Assembly: GCF_001557215.1 (NCBI RefSeq)
Contig: NZ_LSJM01000417.1
Coordinates: 1 to 6,365 of the forward strand
DNA: 6,365 nt
Origin: Sphingomonas sp. CCH9-E2
GTDB lineage: Bacteria > Pseudomonadota > Alphaproteobacteria > Sphingomonadales > Sphingomonadaceae
Direction: 5' to 3'
Part shown: one piece after another, positions 1 to 6,301 of the stretch
Layout of the letters: each line of letters starts with the position of its first letter
How positions within the stretch are numbered: position 1 is the first letter of the stretch
Notes under the pieces: generated by a model
Told to the model about the DNA's origin: nothing
What the model saw: the letters and a program-made list of their open reading frames with translations, nothing else
Databases searched by the model: none
Program-made: the position numbers and the translations under genes

Positions 1-337
1 CGGCTCCCGCCGCGAGCGCCGCGACCGCGCCGTGCGTGTCGTTGAGCGCGGTGATCATGATCACCGGCAGGTCCGCAGTGTCGGGTGCCGTGCGGATCTC
101 CGCCAGCGCCTCTAGCCCCGACATGCCGGGCATGACCATGTCGAGCAGGACGAGATCGAAGCCGCGCCCGGAAATCAGGTCGAGCGCCTCGCGCCCGCTA
201 TCGGCGAGCACGACCATATAGCCCATCGCGCCGAGCCGCCCGCCGATGACGCGCAGGCTGGTCCGGCTGTCGTCGACAACCAGGATCGTGCGCGTGCCGC
301 GCCGGCGCGATTCGCCGTTTTGGGTGGTGCTCCCCAT
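1..337 (-). CDS. Response regulator receiver-domain protein, N-terminal part (cut by window edge)
   Basis: Reading leftwards from the ATG at 337, the frame stays open to the window edge and gives 112 residues of a CheY-like receiver domain. A short basic leader (residues 1-16) precedes the first beta strand, TILVVDDS, with the acidic pair D22-D23. The phosphoacceptor is D66 in LLDMVMPGMSG, and the conserved Thr is T96 in PVIMITA. The conserved Lys and the last helix lie beyond the edge, so I cannot tell whether this is a single-domain regulator or carries an output domain (GGDEF, EAL, DNA-binding, kinase). The start is supported by AGAAGG six bases upstream. It would be phosphorylated by a cytoplasmic histidine kinase that is not in view. 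It lies 87 bp downstream of the FMN reductase gene on the same strand, so it may have its own promoter. A motility link is possible but unproven. Confidence 0.93.
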   Translation of the reverse strand, partial: MGSTTQNGESRRRGTRTILVVDDSRTSLRVIGGRLGAMGYMVVLADSGREALDLISGRGFDLVLLDMVMPGMSGLEALAEIRTAPDTADLPVIMITALNDTHGAVAALAAGA

Positions 338-343
338 GACGCA

Positions 344-349
344 CCTTCT
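344..349 (-). promoter_or_regulatory. Ribosome binding site of the response regulator gene
   Basis: AGAAGG on the minus strand, six bases before the ATG at 337. It fixes the start of the receiver protein ahead of its basic leader. No clear -35/-10 or sigma-54 promoter stands out in the remaining 75 bases up to the reductase stop codon. Confidence 0.65.
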
Positions 350-424
350 ATCGCGGGAGCGTCACGATCCTGTTAACGTTGCGCCGGGCAGAGCGGGCCG
401 GTGCCGCAAAACCAACTAAGCCCC

Positions 425-961
425 TCAGCGCCGCAGGAACCACAGGAGCTGGTCGACCATCATGCGCAACTGGCCATCGGCGTCGCCGAGCGGGTCGCCG
501 GGCGCGCCGGTGTTGATCGCGACACCCAAGGGTGTGGGCCAGCCGCGCAGCGCGTGGACGACGGTGCGCAGCGCCGCCATCGTCGATACCGCCGCCTGCC
601 ATCCCCCGGCGGTGGCAACGATGCCGACCGGCACCCGATCGAAATAGACGCGATCGTCGCCGCGCAGCAGCTCGACATGATCCAGCGCGTTCTTGACCAT
701 CCCGGACAGCGTGCCGTGATAGCCGGGCGACCCCACGATCACCGCATCGGCGCTGCGCAGAGTCGCGACGAAATGCGCGATCTTCTCGTCGCCAGCGGGA
801 TCGCACAGCTCGAACGGGGCGAAGTTGATTGCGTCCCCGGTCAGCAGCGTCGTGCGCGCGCCGCTTTCTTCCGCAATCGCCAGACACCGCGCCAGCGCCC
901 GTCCGGTCGTCGATTCGGTGCGCGATGTTCCGCCAAGGGCGACGATATGGGGCGTGGTCAT
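425..961 (-). CDS. NAD(P)H-dependent FMN reductase family protein
   Basis: A complete 178-residue cytoplasmic protein, the usual length for the NADPH-dependent FMN reductase family (flavodoxin-like fold). The FMN-phosphate loop is GGTSRTES at residues 10-17, after the first beta strand HIVALG. The family signature GSPGYHGTLSGMVKNALD spans residues 77-94 and forms the flavin-binding and dimer region. TAGG at 117-120 is the third flavin-contact loop. Members reduce FMN, quinones, azo dyes or chromate with NAD(P)H; the sequence does not show which. I see no signal peptide or membrane segment. The ATG at 961 sits just before the first strand, but no good Shine-Dalgarno sequence precedes it, so it may be weakly translated or leaderless. 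It diverges from the CoA-transferase-fold gene across 68 bp, so the two may share regulation. A sulfonate-type (SsuE/MsuE) role has no contextual support. Confidence 0.92.
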   Translation of the reverse strand: MTTPHIVALGGTSRTESTTGRALARCLAIAEESGARTTLLTGDAINFAPFELCDPAGDEKIAHFVATLRSADAVIVGSPGYHGTLSGMVKNALDHVELLRGDDRVYFDRVPVGIVATAGGWQAAVSTMAALRTVVHALRGWPTPLGVAINTGAPGDPLGDADGQLRMMVDQLLWFLRR

Positions 962-1029
962 GTCGCGGGGCTAGCGGAAAGCGGCGCGATCGGCCACCCT
1001 GATCCGGCTGTCGGCAACGGAGGCATGGG
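962..1029. promoter_or_regulatory. Divergent intergenic region with 5' signals of two genes
   Basis: These 68 bases separate the outward-facing reductase and CoA-transferase-fold genes and must hold the start signals of at least one of them. I recognise no convincing -35/-10 pair and no operator beyond a short CGATCG palindrome, which is common at this GC content. The assignment is by position only. Confidence 0.4.
1019..1023 (+). promoter_or_regulatory. Ribosome binding site selecting a GTG start
   Basis: GGAGG lies six bases before the GTG at 1030 and decides the start. A nearer ATG at 1025 is out of frame with the protein. The GTG start places the conserved opening GPLAGVRIVEI at residues 5-15, as expected for the family. 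Confidence 0.75.
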
Positions 1030-2100
1030 GTGCAGAGCAAGGGACCGCTGGCGGGGGTGCGCATCGTCGAGATCGACGCGATCGGGCCGGTCCCGTTCGC
1101 CGCGATGCTGCTGGCCGATCTGGGCGCGGATGTCGTGCGGATCGTCCAGCCCGATGCGAGCGCGAGCCATATCGTCCCGAGCCTGTATCGCGGGCGGCGC
1201 GAGCTGGAGCTCGACTTCCGGCACCCGGCGTCGATCAACGAGCTGCGCGACCTGATCGACCGCGCCGACGGGCTGATCGAGGGGATGCCGCCGCGCTCGA
1301 TCGAGGCACTGGGGATCGGCCCCGATGCGTGCCGGATGCGCAACCCGCGATTGGTCTATGGCCGGGCGAGCATGTGGGGGCAGGACGGACCGATGGCGGA
1401 GCGTCCGGGCAGCGACATCAACGTGCTGGCGCTGACCGGCGCGCTCCACGCGATCGGCACGCCCGACCAGCCGGTGGTGCCGCTGACCCTGCTGGGCGAC
1501 CATGCCGGGTGCGGCATGTTCCTGGCGCTGGGCATGGTCAGCGCGATCCTGGGCGCGCAGGCGAGCGGCGAGGGACGGATCGTCGATGCCGCCGCAGCGG
1601 ACGGGGTCGGCACGCTGATGGCGCTGACCCAGAGCCTGGCACAGAGCGGGCGCTGGCTCGACCGGCGGGAGGCCAATCTGGTCGATGGCGGCGCACCCTT
1701 TTACCGCACCTATCGCTGCGCCGACGAGCGGCATGTCGCGGTCGGCGCGATCGAGCCATCCGCCTTTGCCGATCTGTGCGCGGTACTGGGGCTGGAGGCG
1801 TCGAAGATCCCGCAATTCGACCGCGCGGGCTGGCCGCACATGGCGCGGGAGTTCGCGCGGCGCTTCGCCAGCCGGACGCGCGACGAATGGGTCGCACGCT
1901 TTCCCGATGGGGCGGCCTGCGTCACGCCCGTGCTGAGCCTGGCGGAGGCCGCGCGGCACCCGCATGCGCTCGCCCGGCGCCCGCTGGCGAGTGGTCCGGC
2001 AGGCGGCCCGACCGCGCCGCAATTTGCCCCACGCGCCACCCCGGTGGGACCGGCGGTGGTGACGAGCGTGGGGGAGATGCTGGGGCGGTGGGTGGATTAA
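1030..2100 (+). CDS. CaiB/BaiF CoA-transferase fold protein, alpha-methylacyl-CoA racemase-like, altered active site
   Basis: A 356-residue protein, the typical length for alpha-methylacyl-CoA racemase (AMACR) of the family III CoA-transferase fold; cytoplasmic, usually an interlocked dimer. Family landmarks run the full length: GPLAGVRIVEI (5-15), PFAAMLLADLGADVVRI (22-38), the WGQDGP turn (116-121), SDINVLALTG (128-137), LLGDHAG (154-160), EGRIVDAA (181-188), DGGAPFYRTYRC (219-230), VAVGAIEP (237-243 region) and CVTPVLSL near residue 300. Against the Mycobacterium tuberculosis racemase MCR, recalled from memory, D157 matches catalytic Asp156 and E242 matches Glu241. The catalytic His126 position is Ser128. 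Positions matching Arg38 and Arg91 appear to be Q40 and A93. Racemases of this type epimerise 2-methylacyl-CoAs in branched-chain lipid or isoprenoid breakdown; with the His missing, this one may do different chemistry or none. It converges on fliS with 5 bp between stops. Family assignment is firm, activity open. Confidence 0.93.
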   Translation: MQSKGPLAGVRIVEIDAIGPVPFAAMLLADLGADVVRIVQPDASASHIVPSLYRGRRELELDFRHPASINELRDLIDRADGLIEGMPPRSIEALGIGPDACRMRNPRLVYGRASMWGQDGPMAERPGSDINVLALTGALHAIGTPDQPVVPLTLLGDHAGCGMFLALGMVSAILGAQASGEGRIVDAAAADGVGTLMALTQSLAQSGRWLDRREANLVDGGAPFYRTYRCADERHVAVGAIEPSAFADLCAVLGLEASKIPQFDRAGWPHMAREFARRFASRTRDEWVARFPDGAACVTPVLSLAEAARHPHALARRPLASGPAGGPTAPQFAPRATPVGPAVVTSVGEMLGRWVD

Positions 2101-2105
2101 ACGCG

Positions 2106-2504
2106 CTAAGCCGCGCGCGCGGCGCTCCATGCGCCGGCAATTTCCTCGAGATCATCGGCGACCGCGCGGAACGGCGCTGGATCGCTGCCGATGCTGGCGT
2201 GGACGATCTGGTTGCGCAGCCCGTGATAGAGCGTCGCGAGCGTGCGCGAGACGTCGCCGCCGCGTTCGAAATCGAGGCCGCCTTCCAGTGCGAACAGGAT
2301 CGCGGTGGCGCGGGCGATGCGCTCGCTCTTGACCGGGAACTGGCCCTTTTCGGTCGCGAAGGCGGCGGAGCGGAGCGCGGCGATGCACTCCTTGTACATC
2401 AGCTCCACCAGCTGGTGCGGATCGGCGGCGGCCGTGCGTCCGACCGCATCGATCGTGCGATAGGTGGCGGCGGCGTCGGTGCTGAGGCGGATCGGGCGGG
2501 TCAT
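2106..2504 (-). CDS. fliS: Flagellar export chaperone FliS
   Basis: A 132-residue, mostly helical protein of normal FliS length. Features seen are the N-terminal Tyr region AATYRTID (12-19), the DPHQLVELMYKECIAALRSA helix (29-48), and the strongly conserved block GGLDFERGG (75-83) followed by LATLYHGLRNQIVHA (89-103). It ends with the amphipathic helix leading to AW at 125-126. FliS binds the disordered C-terminus of flagellin in the cytoplasm, prevents premature polymerisation and delivers flagellin to the FlhA export platform. Its ATG lies 4 nt past the fliD stop with no clear ribosome site of its own, so it is probably coupled to fliD translation. It is last in the flagellar run; no fliT follows, and the next gene comes from the opposite strand. 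Confidence 0.93.
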   Translation of the reverse strand: MTRPIRLSTDAAATYRTIDAVGRTAAADPHQLVELMYKECIAALRSAAFATEKGQFPVKSERIARATAILFALEGGLDFERGGDVSRTLATLYHGLRNQIVHASIGSDPAPFRAVADDLEEIAGAWSAARAA

Positions 2505-2508
2505 CGCA

Positions 2509-3951
2509 TCAATTCTGCTTGTTCCAGGCTTCGACCTGCGATTCGAGGAAGCTCATCGTCGATTTATAGACCGCGACCTTGGCGTCCATGCTGGCGAACT
2601 GGCGGGTCATGCGGGTGCGCGTGTCCTCGATCTTGGTCAGGATCTCGGCCTTGTCCTCGTCGAGATCGGCCTTGGCGCGGGTATAGCCCGCCTCGCTGGC
2701 GCCGAGACCGCGCGTGGTGCTGGACGCGGTTGCGGCGATGGCGTTGAGCGCGCCCGCGACGCCGTTGCCGGTCGCGTTGGTGCCGGAAGGTTCGGCGAAC
2801 AACCGCTCGACCGCCTGCGGGTAATCGACCAGCGCGCGGCTCAGCGCGGCGGTGTCGACGCTTAGCGTCCCGTCGCGTTCGGTGCGGATGCCGATCTGGG
2901 CCAGCGTGGTCGGCTCACCCGCCGCCCCGGTCGCGACCTGCGCGATCGTGATCTGTTGCAGCTGGCGCTTCACCGCCTTGGCCGCCGCATCGCCGCGCAG
3001 CGCGCCGTCGAGCGGGTCGAGATCCTTGTTCAGCGCCGAATAGACCTCGTTATAGGTCGCGACGAAATCCTGTGCGGCCTGGAGCAGCGCGCTGGTCGGC
3101 GCGGCCTTGCCAATCGTCACGATCGTGCCCGGCTGGGCCGAAGACAGATCGAGCCGGACGCCGGGGACGAGATCTGAGATGCTGTTGCCGTCACGACGCA
3201 ACGCGATGCCGTCGACCGCGACGATCGCGTCGGACGCGGCGCTGCCGATGGTGGTGCCGGTGGCGCCGACACCGACATTGAGCGCGGCGAGGCCGGTATG
3301 GCCGGGAGTTTCGGTCGCGGTCAGCGTGAAGGCGCGCGCCTCCCCGCTCGCGCCCTTGACCACCAGCCGCGCGCCGCCGCTGTCGGTCACGACCGAAGCA
3401 GTGATGCCCGCCTTGGCCGCGTTGATCGCGGCGGCGATGCCGTCGAGGCTGCTGTTATCCGGGCCGATGGTGATCGCGACCGGGGCTGCGCTTCCGGCGG
3501 TGAAGCCGGTCATCGCGCCATCGGCGACCGTGGCGGTGCCGAAGGTGAGGGTGAGCGTCCCCTGTCCGATGGCGGCGGTGCGGTCGGTCACTGCGGCGCT
3601 GGCGGCGCTTTGCGGCGCGGCGAGCTGGCGAACCTCGACCTTGGCGTTGAGGGTGGCGAGGTTGGCGCCGGCGAGGCGGGTGACGCCGAGAATGGCGGGA
3701 TTGGAGCTGGTCGGCTGAGTCGCCAGCGTGCCGCCGCGCGTCAGGCTGGCGAGCGCGGTGGCAAAGCCGGTGATGTTGCTCTTGTGCGTCGCTGCCGCCG
3801 TGATCTGAGCGGTCAGCGTCTCCTCGCGCTTGGTGAGCGCGGCGTTCTTCAGCTCGAACTGTGCATCCACCAGGCTCTGGACGAGCGCGGTCGTGTCGAT
3901 GCCCGACCCGGTGCCGATCGTTTTCGCAATCGATTCAATGGCCACGGTCAC
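2509..3951 (-). CDS. fliD: Flagellar filament capping protein FliD (hook-associated protein 2)
   Basis: A 480-residue FliD of ordinary length. The N-terminal FliD_N domain has the hallmark GTGSGIDTTALVQSLVDAQ (13-31) and a long polar helix to about residue 72. The variable beta-rich middle (about 80-280) is Ala/Thr/Gly-rich and lacks Cys. The C-terminal domain has GIRTERDGTLSVDTAAL (354-370), YPQAVERLF (377-385) and the closing coiled-coil segment around RQFASMDAKVAVYKSTMSFL (450-469). FliD is exported by the flagellar type III system and caps the growing filament, guiding flagellin insertion. No cleavable signal is expected or seen. The start is a GTG. GTG at 3951 gives 480 residues; GTG at 3945 gives 478 and is better placed (8 nt) behind the GGGGGA at 3954-3959. 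It follows flhB after 27 nt and precedes fliS by 4 nt. Confidence 0.95.
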   Translation of the reverse strand: MTVAIESIAKTIGTGSGIDTTALVQSLVDAQFELKNAALTKREETLTAQITAAATHKSNITGFATALASLTRGGTLATQPTSSNPAILGVTRLAGANLATLNAKVEVRQLAAPQSAASAAVTDRTAAIGQGTLTLTFGTATVADGAMTGFTAGSAAPVAITIGPDNSSLDGIAAAINAAKAGITASVVTDSGGARLVVKGASGEARAFTLTATETPGHTGLAALNVGVGATGTTIGSAASDAIVAVDGIALRRDGNSISDLVPGVRLDLSSAQPGTIVTIGKAAPTSALLQAAQDFVATYNEVYSALNKDLDPLDGALRGDAAAKAVKRQLQQITIAQVATGAAGEPTTLAQIGIRTERDGTLSVDTAALSRALVDYPQAVERLFAEPSGTNATGNGVAGALNAIAATASSTTRGLGASEAGYTRAKADLDEDKAEILTKIEDTRTRMTRQFASMDAKVAVYKSTMSFLESQVEAWNKQN

Positions 3952-3953
3952 AA

Positions 3954-3959
3954 TCCCCC
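3954..3959 (-). promoter_or_regulatory. Probable fliD ribosome binding site
   Basis: GGGGGA on the minus strand is only 2 nt from the GTG at 3951 but 8 nt from the in-frame GTG at 3945, which favours the later start. An AAGG at 3963-3966, 11 nt before 3951, is the alternative. It lies in the 27-nt flhB-fliD spacer. Confidence 0.4.
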
Positions 3960-3978
3960 ATGCCTTGAAGAACGGCCA

Positions 3979-5121
3979 TCACGGCTTGCCCTTAAGGCCG
4001 ATTTGCACGCCATTTTCGTCGAACAGGGCGGTCTCCGGCACCTTGACCGTCGGCATCGCCGTGCCGGCACGCTTGTCGAGGCCGAACACGAACGCCAGCA
4101 CCGTCGCGACCGCGAGATAGAGGTCGTCGCGAATCTCCTGATTCTCACGGCTGGTGAAGTAGAGCGCGCGCGCGAGCGGGGGCAGTTCGATCCGCGGCAC
4201 CGCGAATTCGTCGGCCAGTTCGCGGATCGCCAGCGCGATCTCGCCACGCCCCTTGGCGACCACCACCGGCACCTGATCCCTGCCCTGATCGTAGCGCAAG
4301 GCGACCGAGAAGTGGGTCGGGTTGGTGAGCACGACATGCGCGGTCGCGACACTCTTGCGCAGCCCGCCCTTGGCAATCTCGCGCTGGCGCTGGCGGCGAT
4401 GGCCCTTGGCCTCGGGCGACCCTTCGGTTTCCTTATATTCGTCCTTCACTTCCTGCAGGCTCATCTTGAGCCGCTGCATGTGGCGGAAGATCTGGATCGG
4501 CAGGTCGACGCCTGCAATCAGCAACAGCCCCCCCGCCATCACGAGCACGAGCGTCGCGAAGGTATCGCCGAGCGATTTCACCGCCGTGCCGAGGTCGGAC
4601 GAGACCAGTCCCATCGTCATCGGCGCCGATCCCCAGAGCAGCCACGCGCCCATTCCGCCGAGCAGCACCACCTTGAGCAGCGACTTGCCGAGTTCGATCC
4701 AGCCGGTCGGGCCGAAGATGCGCTTGAGGCCGGAGCCGGGATTGATGCGGTTGCCCTTCGGCGCCATCAGCTTGCCGTTGAAGCGGAATGCGCCGAGCGC
4801 TGCCTGGCTCAGCACCGCACCGCCGAGCGTGATGGCAAGCAGTGCGCCGAGCGACGGGGCGAGCTTCCACCCGGCGGTGGCGAGCGGCTTCCACGGCTGG
4901 AAACTCTCGATATCGGCGCGGCCGAAGCTGAAGCTCGCCGCCATCACCTCACGGATCGCCGACAGCAGTTGCGGCCCCATCAGGATCATCCAGCCGCAAC
5001 CGAGCAGCATGATCAGCGCCGCGCCGAACTCGCGCGATTTGAGCAGGTCGCCGTCGTCGAGCGCCTTTTGTTTGCGCTTGGGTGTTGGTGCTTGTGTCTT
5101 TTCGCCCGCGCTCTCCGACAT
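3979..5121 (-). CDS. flhB: Flagellar type III export switch protein FlhB
   Basis: A 380-residue inner-membrane protein of usual FlhB length. The cytoplasmic N-terminus opens with the typical GEKTQAPTPKR (6-16). Four hydrophobic segments fall near residues 34-50, 88-108, 148-165 and 188-205. The FlhB loop GNRINPGSGLKRIFG lies at 123-137. A charged linker (about 215-255) leads to the C-terminal domain with the self-cleavage motif NPTH at 267-270 in VVLTNPTHFSVALRYD. In this family cleavage falls between Asn and Pro and switches export from rod/hook to filament substrates; all motif residues are intact. The last 30 or so residues after FGLDKRAG form a short tail that may be lineage specific. Its ATG shares one base with the fliR stop (TGATG) and has its own GGAGG nine bases upstream, inside fliR. 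Confidence 0.97.
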   Translation of the reverse strand: MSESAGEKTQAPTPKRKQKALDDGDLLKSREFGAALIMLLGCGWMILMGPQLLSAIREVMAASFSFGRADIESFQPWKPLATAGWKLAPSLGALLAITLGGAVLSQAALGAFRFNGKLMAPKGNRINPGSGLKRIFGPTGWIELGKSLLKVVLLGGMGAWLLWGSAPMTMGLVSSDLGTAVKSLGDTFATLVLVMAGGLLLIAGVDLPIQIFRHMQRLKMSLQEVKDEYKETEGSPEAKGHRRQRQREIAKGGLRKSVATAHVVLTNPTHFSVALRYDQGRDQVPVVVAKGRGEIALAIRELADEFAVPRIELPPLARALYFTSRENQEIRDDLYLAVATVLAFVFGLDKRAGTAMPTVKVPETALFDENGVQIGLKGKP

Positions 5122-5903
5122 CAGCCCAGCCCTCCCAGGACCAGGGCCTGTGCGGCGTCGAGCGCCTCACGCACGATGACGAGCATGTAATCGCCCATCG
5201 CGGGCATGCCGGCGAGCAGCGCGAGGACACCCATGGCGAGGCTGGCGGGAATGCCGATCGCGAACAGGTTGAGCGCGGGGGCGGAGCGCGAGAGCATGCC
5301 GACCACGATGTTGAGGCACAGCAGCAGGAAGCCGACCGGCAGCGCGAGCAGCAGCCCGGCGAGGAAGGCGTAGCCGCCGAACAGCACGATGTTCATGAGC
5401 TTGCCCGGGGTGAGCCAGGCACCGCCGGGGGGCAATAGTTCGTAGGAGCGCACGATCAGCTCGACCAGCACGAGATGGCCGTCGACGGCGAGGAACAGCA
5501 AGGTGAGCAGCACGGTCAGGAACTGGCCGAGCGCGGGAGTCGACTGGCCGGTCTGCGGGTTGATCGCGGTGGCGAAGCTGAGGCCCATCGACACGCCGAT
5601 CACCTCGCTCGCCACCAACGGCGCGGCAAAGGCGATCTGGAGGATGAAACCGAGCGCGAGGCCGACCAAAGCCTCCGCCGCAACGGCGAGGATCGTGGTC
5701 AGCACGAACACCTCGCCCGGCACCGCGATCGGCGCGGCGTGCATCGACAGGATCGAGACGGCGGCGGTCAGCAGGATGCGGACGTTGAGCGGCACCGCGA
5801 CGGCGCCAAACACCGGCGCGGCCAGGAACGCCGCACCGACGCGCACCATCGTGAACAGCAGCGCCCAGAGCTGCGGCTCGATCGCGAGGCCGAAGCCGAG
5901 CAT
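5121..5903 (-). CDS. fliR: Flagellar type III export gate protein FliR
   Basis: A 260-residue, strongly hydrophobic inner-membrane protein matching FliR in length and pattern. It has N-terminal LFTMVRVGAAFLAAPVFG (16-33) with the conserved R21, then VPLNVRILL (37-45). The family landmark ATAINPQTGQSTPALGQF (111-128) runs into LTLLFLAVDGHLVLVEL (133-149). Further membrane segments lie near 175-205 and 214-232. With FliP and FliQ, FliR forms the helical export gate, so the gene belongs directly after fliQ as here. No good Shine-Dalgarno sequence precedes the ATG at 5903 and no other in-frame start exists back to the fliQ stop. Translation may therefore depend on ribosomes arriving from the small frame that ends one base before it. 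It overlaps flhB by one base. Confidence 0.95.
   Translation of the reverse strand: MLGFGLAIEPQLWALLFTMVRVGAAFLAAPVFGAVAVPLNVRILLTAAVSILSMHAAPIAVPGEVFVLTTILAVAAEALVGLALGFILQIAFAAPLVASEVIGVSMGLSFATAINPQTGQSTPALGQFLTVLLTLLFLAVDGHLVLVELIVRSYELLPPGGAWLTPGKLMNIVLFGGYAFLAGLLLALPVGFLLLCLNIVVGMLSRSAPALNLFAIGIPASLAMGVLALLAGMPAMGDYMLVIVREALDAAQALVLGGLG
5131..5136 (-). promoter_or_regulatory. flhB ribosome binding site inside the end of fliR
   Basis: GGGAGG on the minus strand, nine bases before the flhB ATG at 5121 and within the last fliR codons. Together with the TGATG stop/start overlap it supports coupled translation of fliR and flhB. Confidence 0.65.
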
Positions 5904-5904
5904 G

Positions 5905-6033
5905 TCAGTGGATGCTGGCCGAAGTCGGGGCCCAGCGCGTACGCCGTGCGTCGCCGCGCGGTGCGTGCGGCAGGCGCACGATCGGGCGCGGCGGCAGCTG
6001 GGGCGGGGCTGCGGGGACCGGGGCGAAGGTCAC
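5905..6033 (-). CDS. Candidate small ORF filling the fliQ-fliR gap
   Basis: A 42-codon frame starts with a GTG (6033-6031) overlapping the fliQ stop as GTGA. It ends in a TGA (5907-5905) one base before the fliR ATG, so it fills the gap exactly. By my hand count, G/C is about 79%, 71% and 88% at codon positions 1, 2 and 3, the order expected for a coding frame here. The product would be basic and proline-rich (10 Pro, 6 Arg, 1 Asp), with no membrane segment and no family I recognise. Against it: the ribosome site is weak and no homolog is known to me. The same frame is also open upstream within fliQ, where it is certainly not coding, so an open frame means little at this GC content. It may be a coupling peptide that delivers ribosomes to fliR, a decayed remnant, or chance. 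Confidence 0.33.
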   Translation of the reverse strand: MTFAPVPAAPPQLPPRPIVRLPHAPRGDARRTRWAPTSASIH

Positions 6034-6299
6034 TTCACCAGATCCGGGATGCGTTCGAAGATCGTCGTGGTGAAATCGCCGAGCAGGGTCATGATCATGC
6101 CGCCGAAGATCACCAGGCTGACCCCGACGATCGCGAGCTTGGGCACGAAGGTCAGCGTCTGTTCCTGGATCGACGTCGCCGCCTGAATCATGCCGAGGAT
6201 CAGGCCCGACAGCAGCGCCGGGATCAGGATCGGGGCCGAGGCAAGCGCGAGGATCCACATCGCCTCGCGCGCGACCGACAGAAAATAGTCTGCGTCCAT
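6030..6299 (-). CDS. fliQ: Flagellar type III export gate protein FliQ
   Basis: An 89-residue inner-membrane protein of exact FliQ size with two hydrophobic hairpin segments (about 14-38 and 52-75). The hallmark loop between them reads QAATSIQEQTLTFVPKL (39-55), with the conserved Q45-E46-Q47-T48-L49. FliQ subunits wrap around the FliP/FliR core of the export gate at the centre of the basal body. The ATG at 6299 is supported by AAAGGA six bases upstream. fliP, the usual preceding gene, is not recognisable in the 66 bases that remain to the right. Confidence 0.96.
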   Translation of the reverse strand: MDADYFLSVAREAMWILALASAPILIPALLSGLILGMIQAATSIQEQTLTFVPKLAIVGVSLVIFGGMIMTLLGDFTTTIFERIPDLVK

Positions 6300-6301
6300 T
6301 C

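Noticed and set aside
338..424. Possible sigma-54 or ECF-type promoter before the response regulator gene
   Set aside because: A GGCAC and a CGTT are present, but neither has its partner element at the right spacing.
348..1343. A 331-codon minus-strand open frame covering the reductase gene and the start of the CoA-transferase-fold gene
   Set aside because: The product is Arg-rich low-complexity sequence. Conserved motifs lie in the reductase frame at 425-961 and the plus-strand frame from 1030.
2110..2123. GC palindrome as an intrinsic terminator for fliS or the convergent gene
   Set aside because: No T-run follows on either strand, and it is explained by GCG/CGC codons for Ala and Arg at the end of fliS.
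1329..2747. A 472-codon plus-strand open frame running from the CoA-transferase-fold gene through fliS into fliD
   Set aside because: It overlaps three genes with clear family motifs in other frames and its translation shows no domain of its own.
3298..5190. A 630-codon open frame on the plus strand, antisense to flhB and part of fliD
   Set aside because: It is Arg/His/Gln-rich with no recognisable domain. The minus strand carries unmistakable FlhB and FliD motifs across the same bases. Long antisense frames are expected at this GC content.
5904..6029. fliR extended upstream to the fliQ stop
   Set aside because: fliR is in frame with fliQ and the stretch is open, but it contains no ATG, GTG or TTG in that frame. 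The ATG at 5903 already gives a normal FliR N-terminus.
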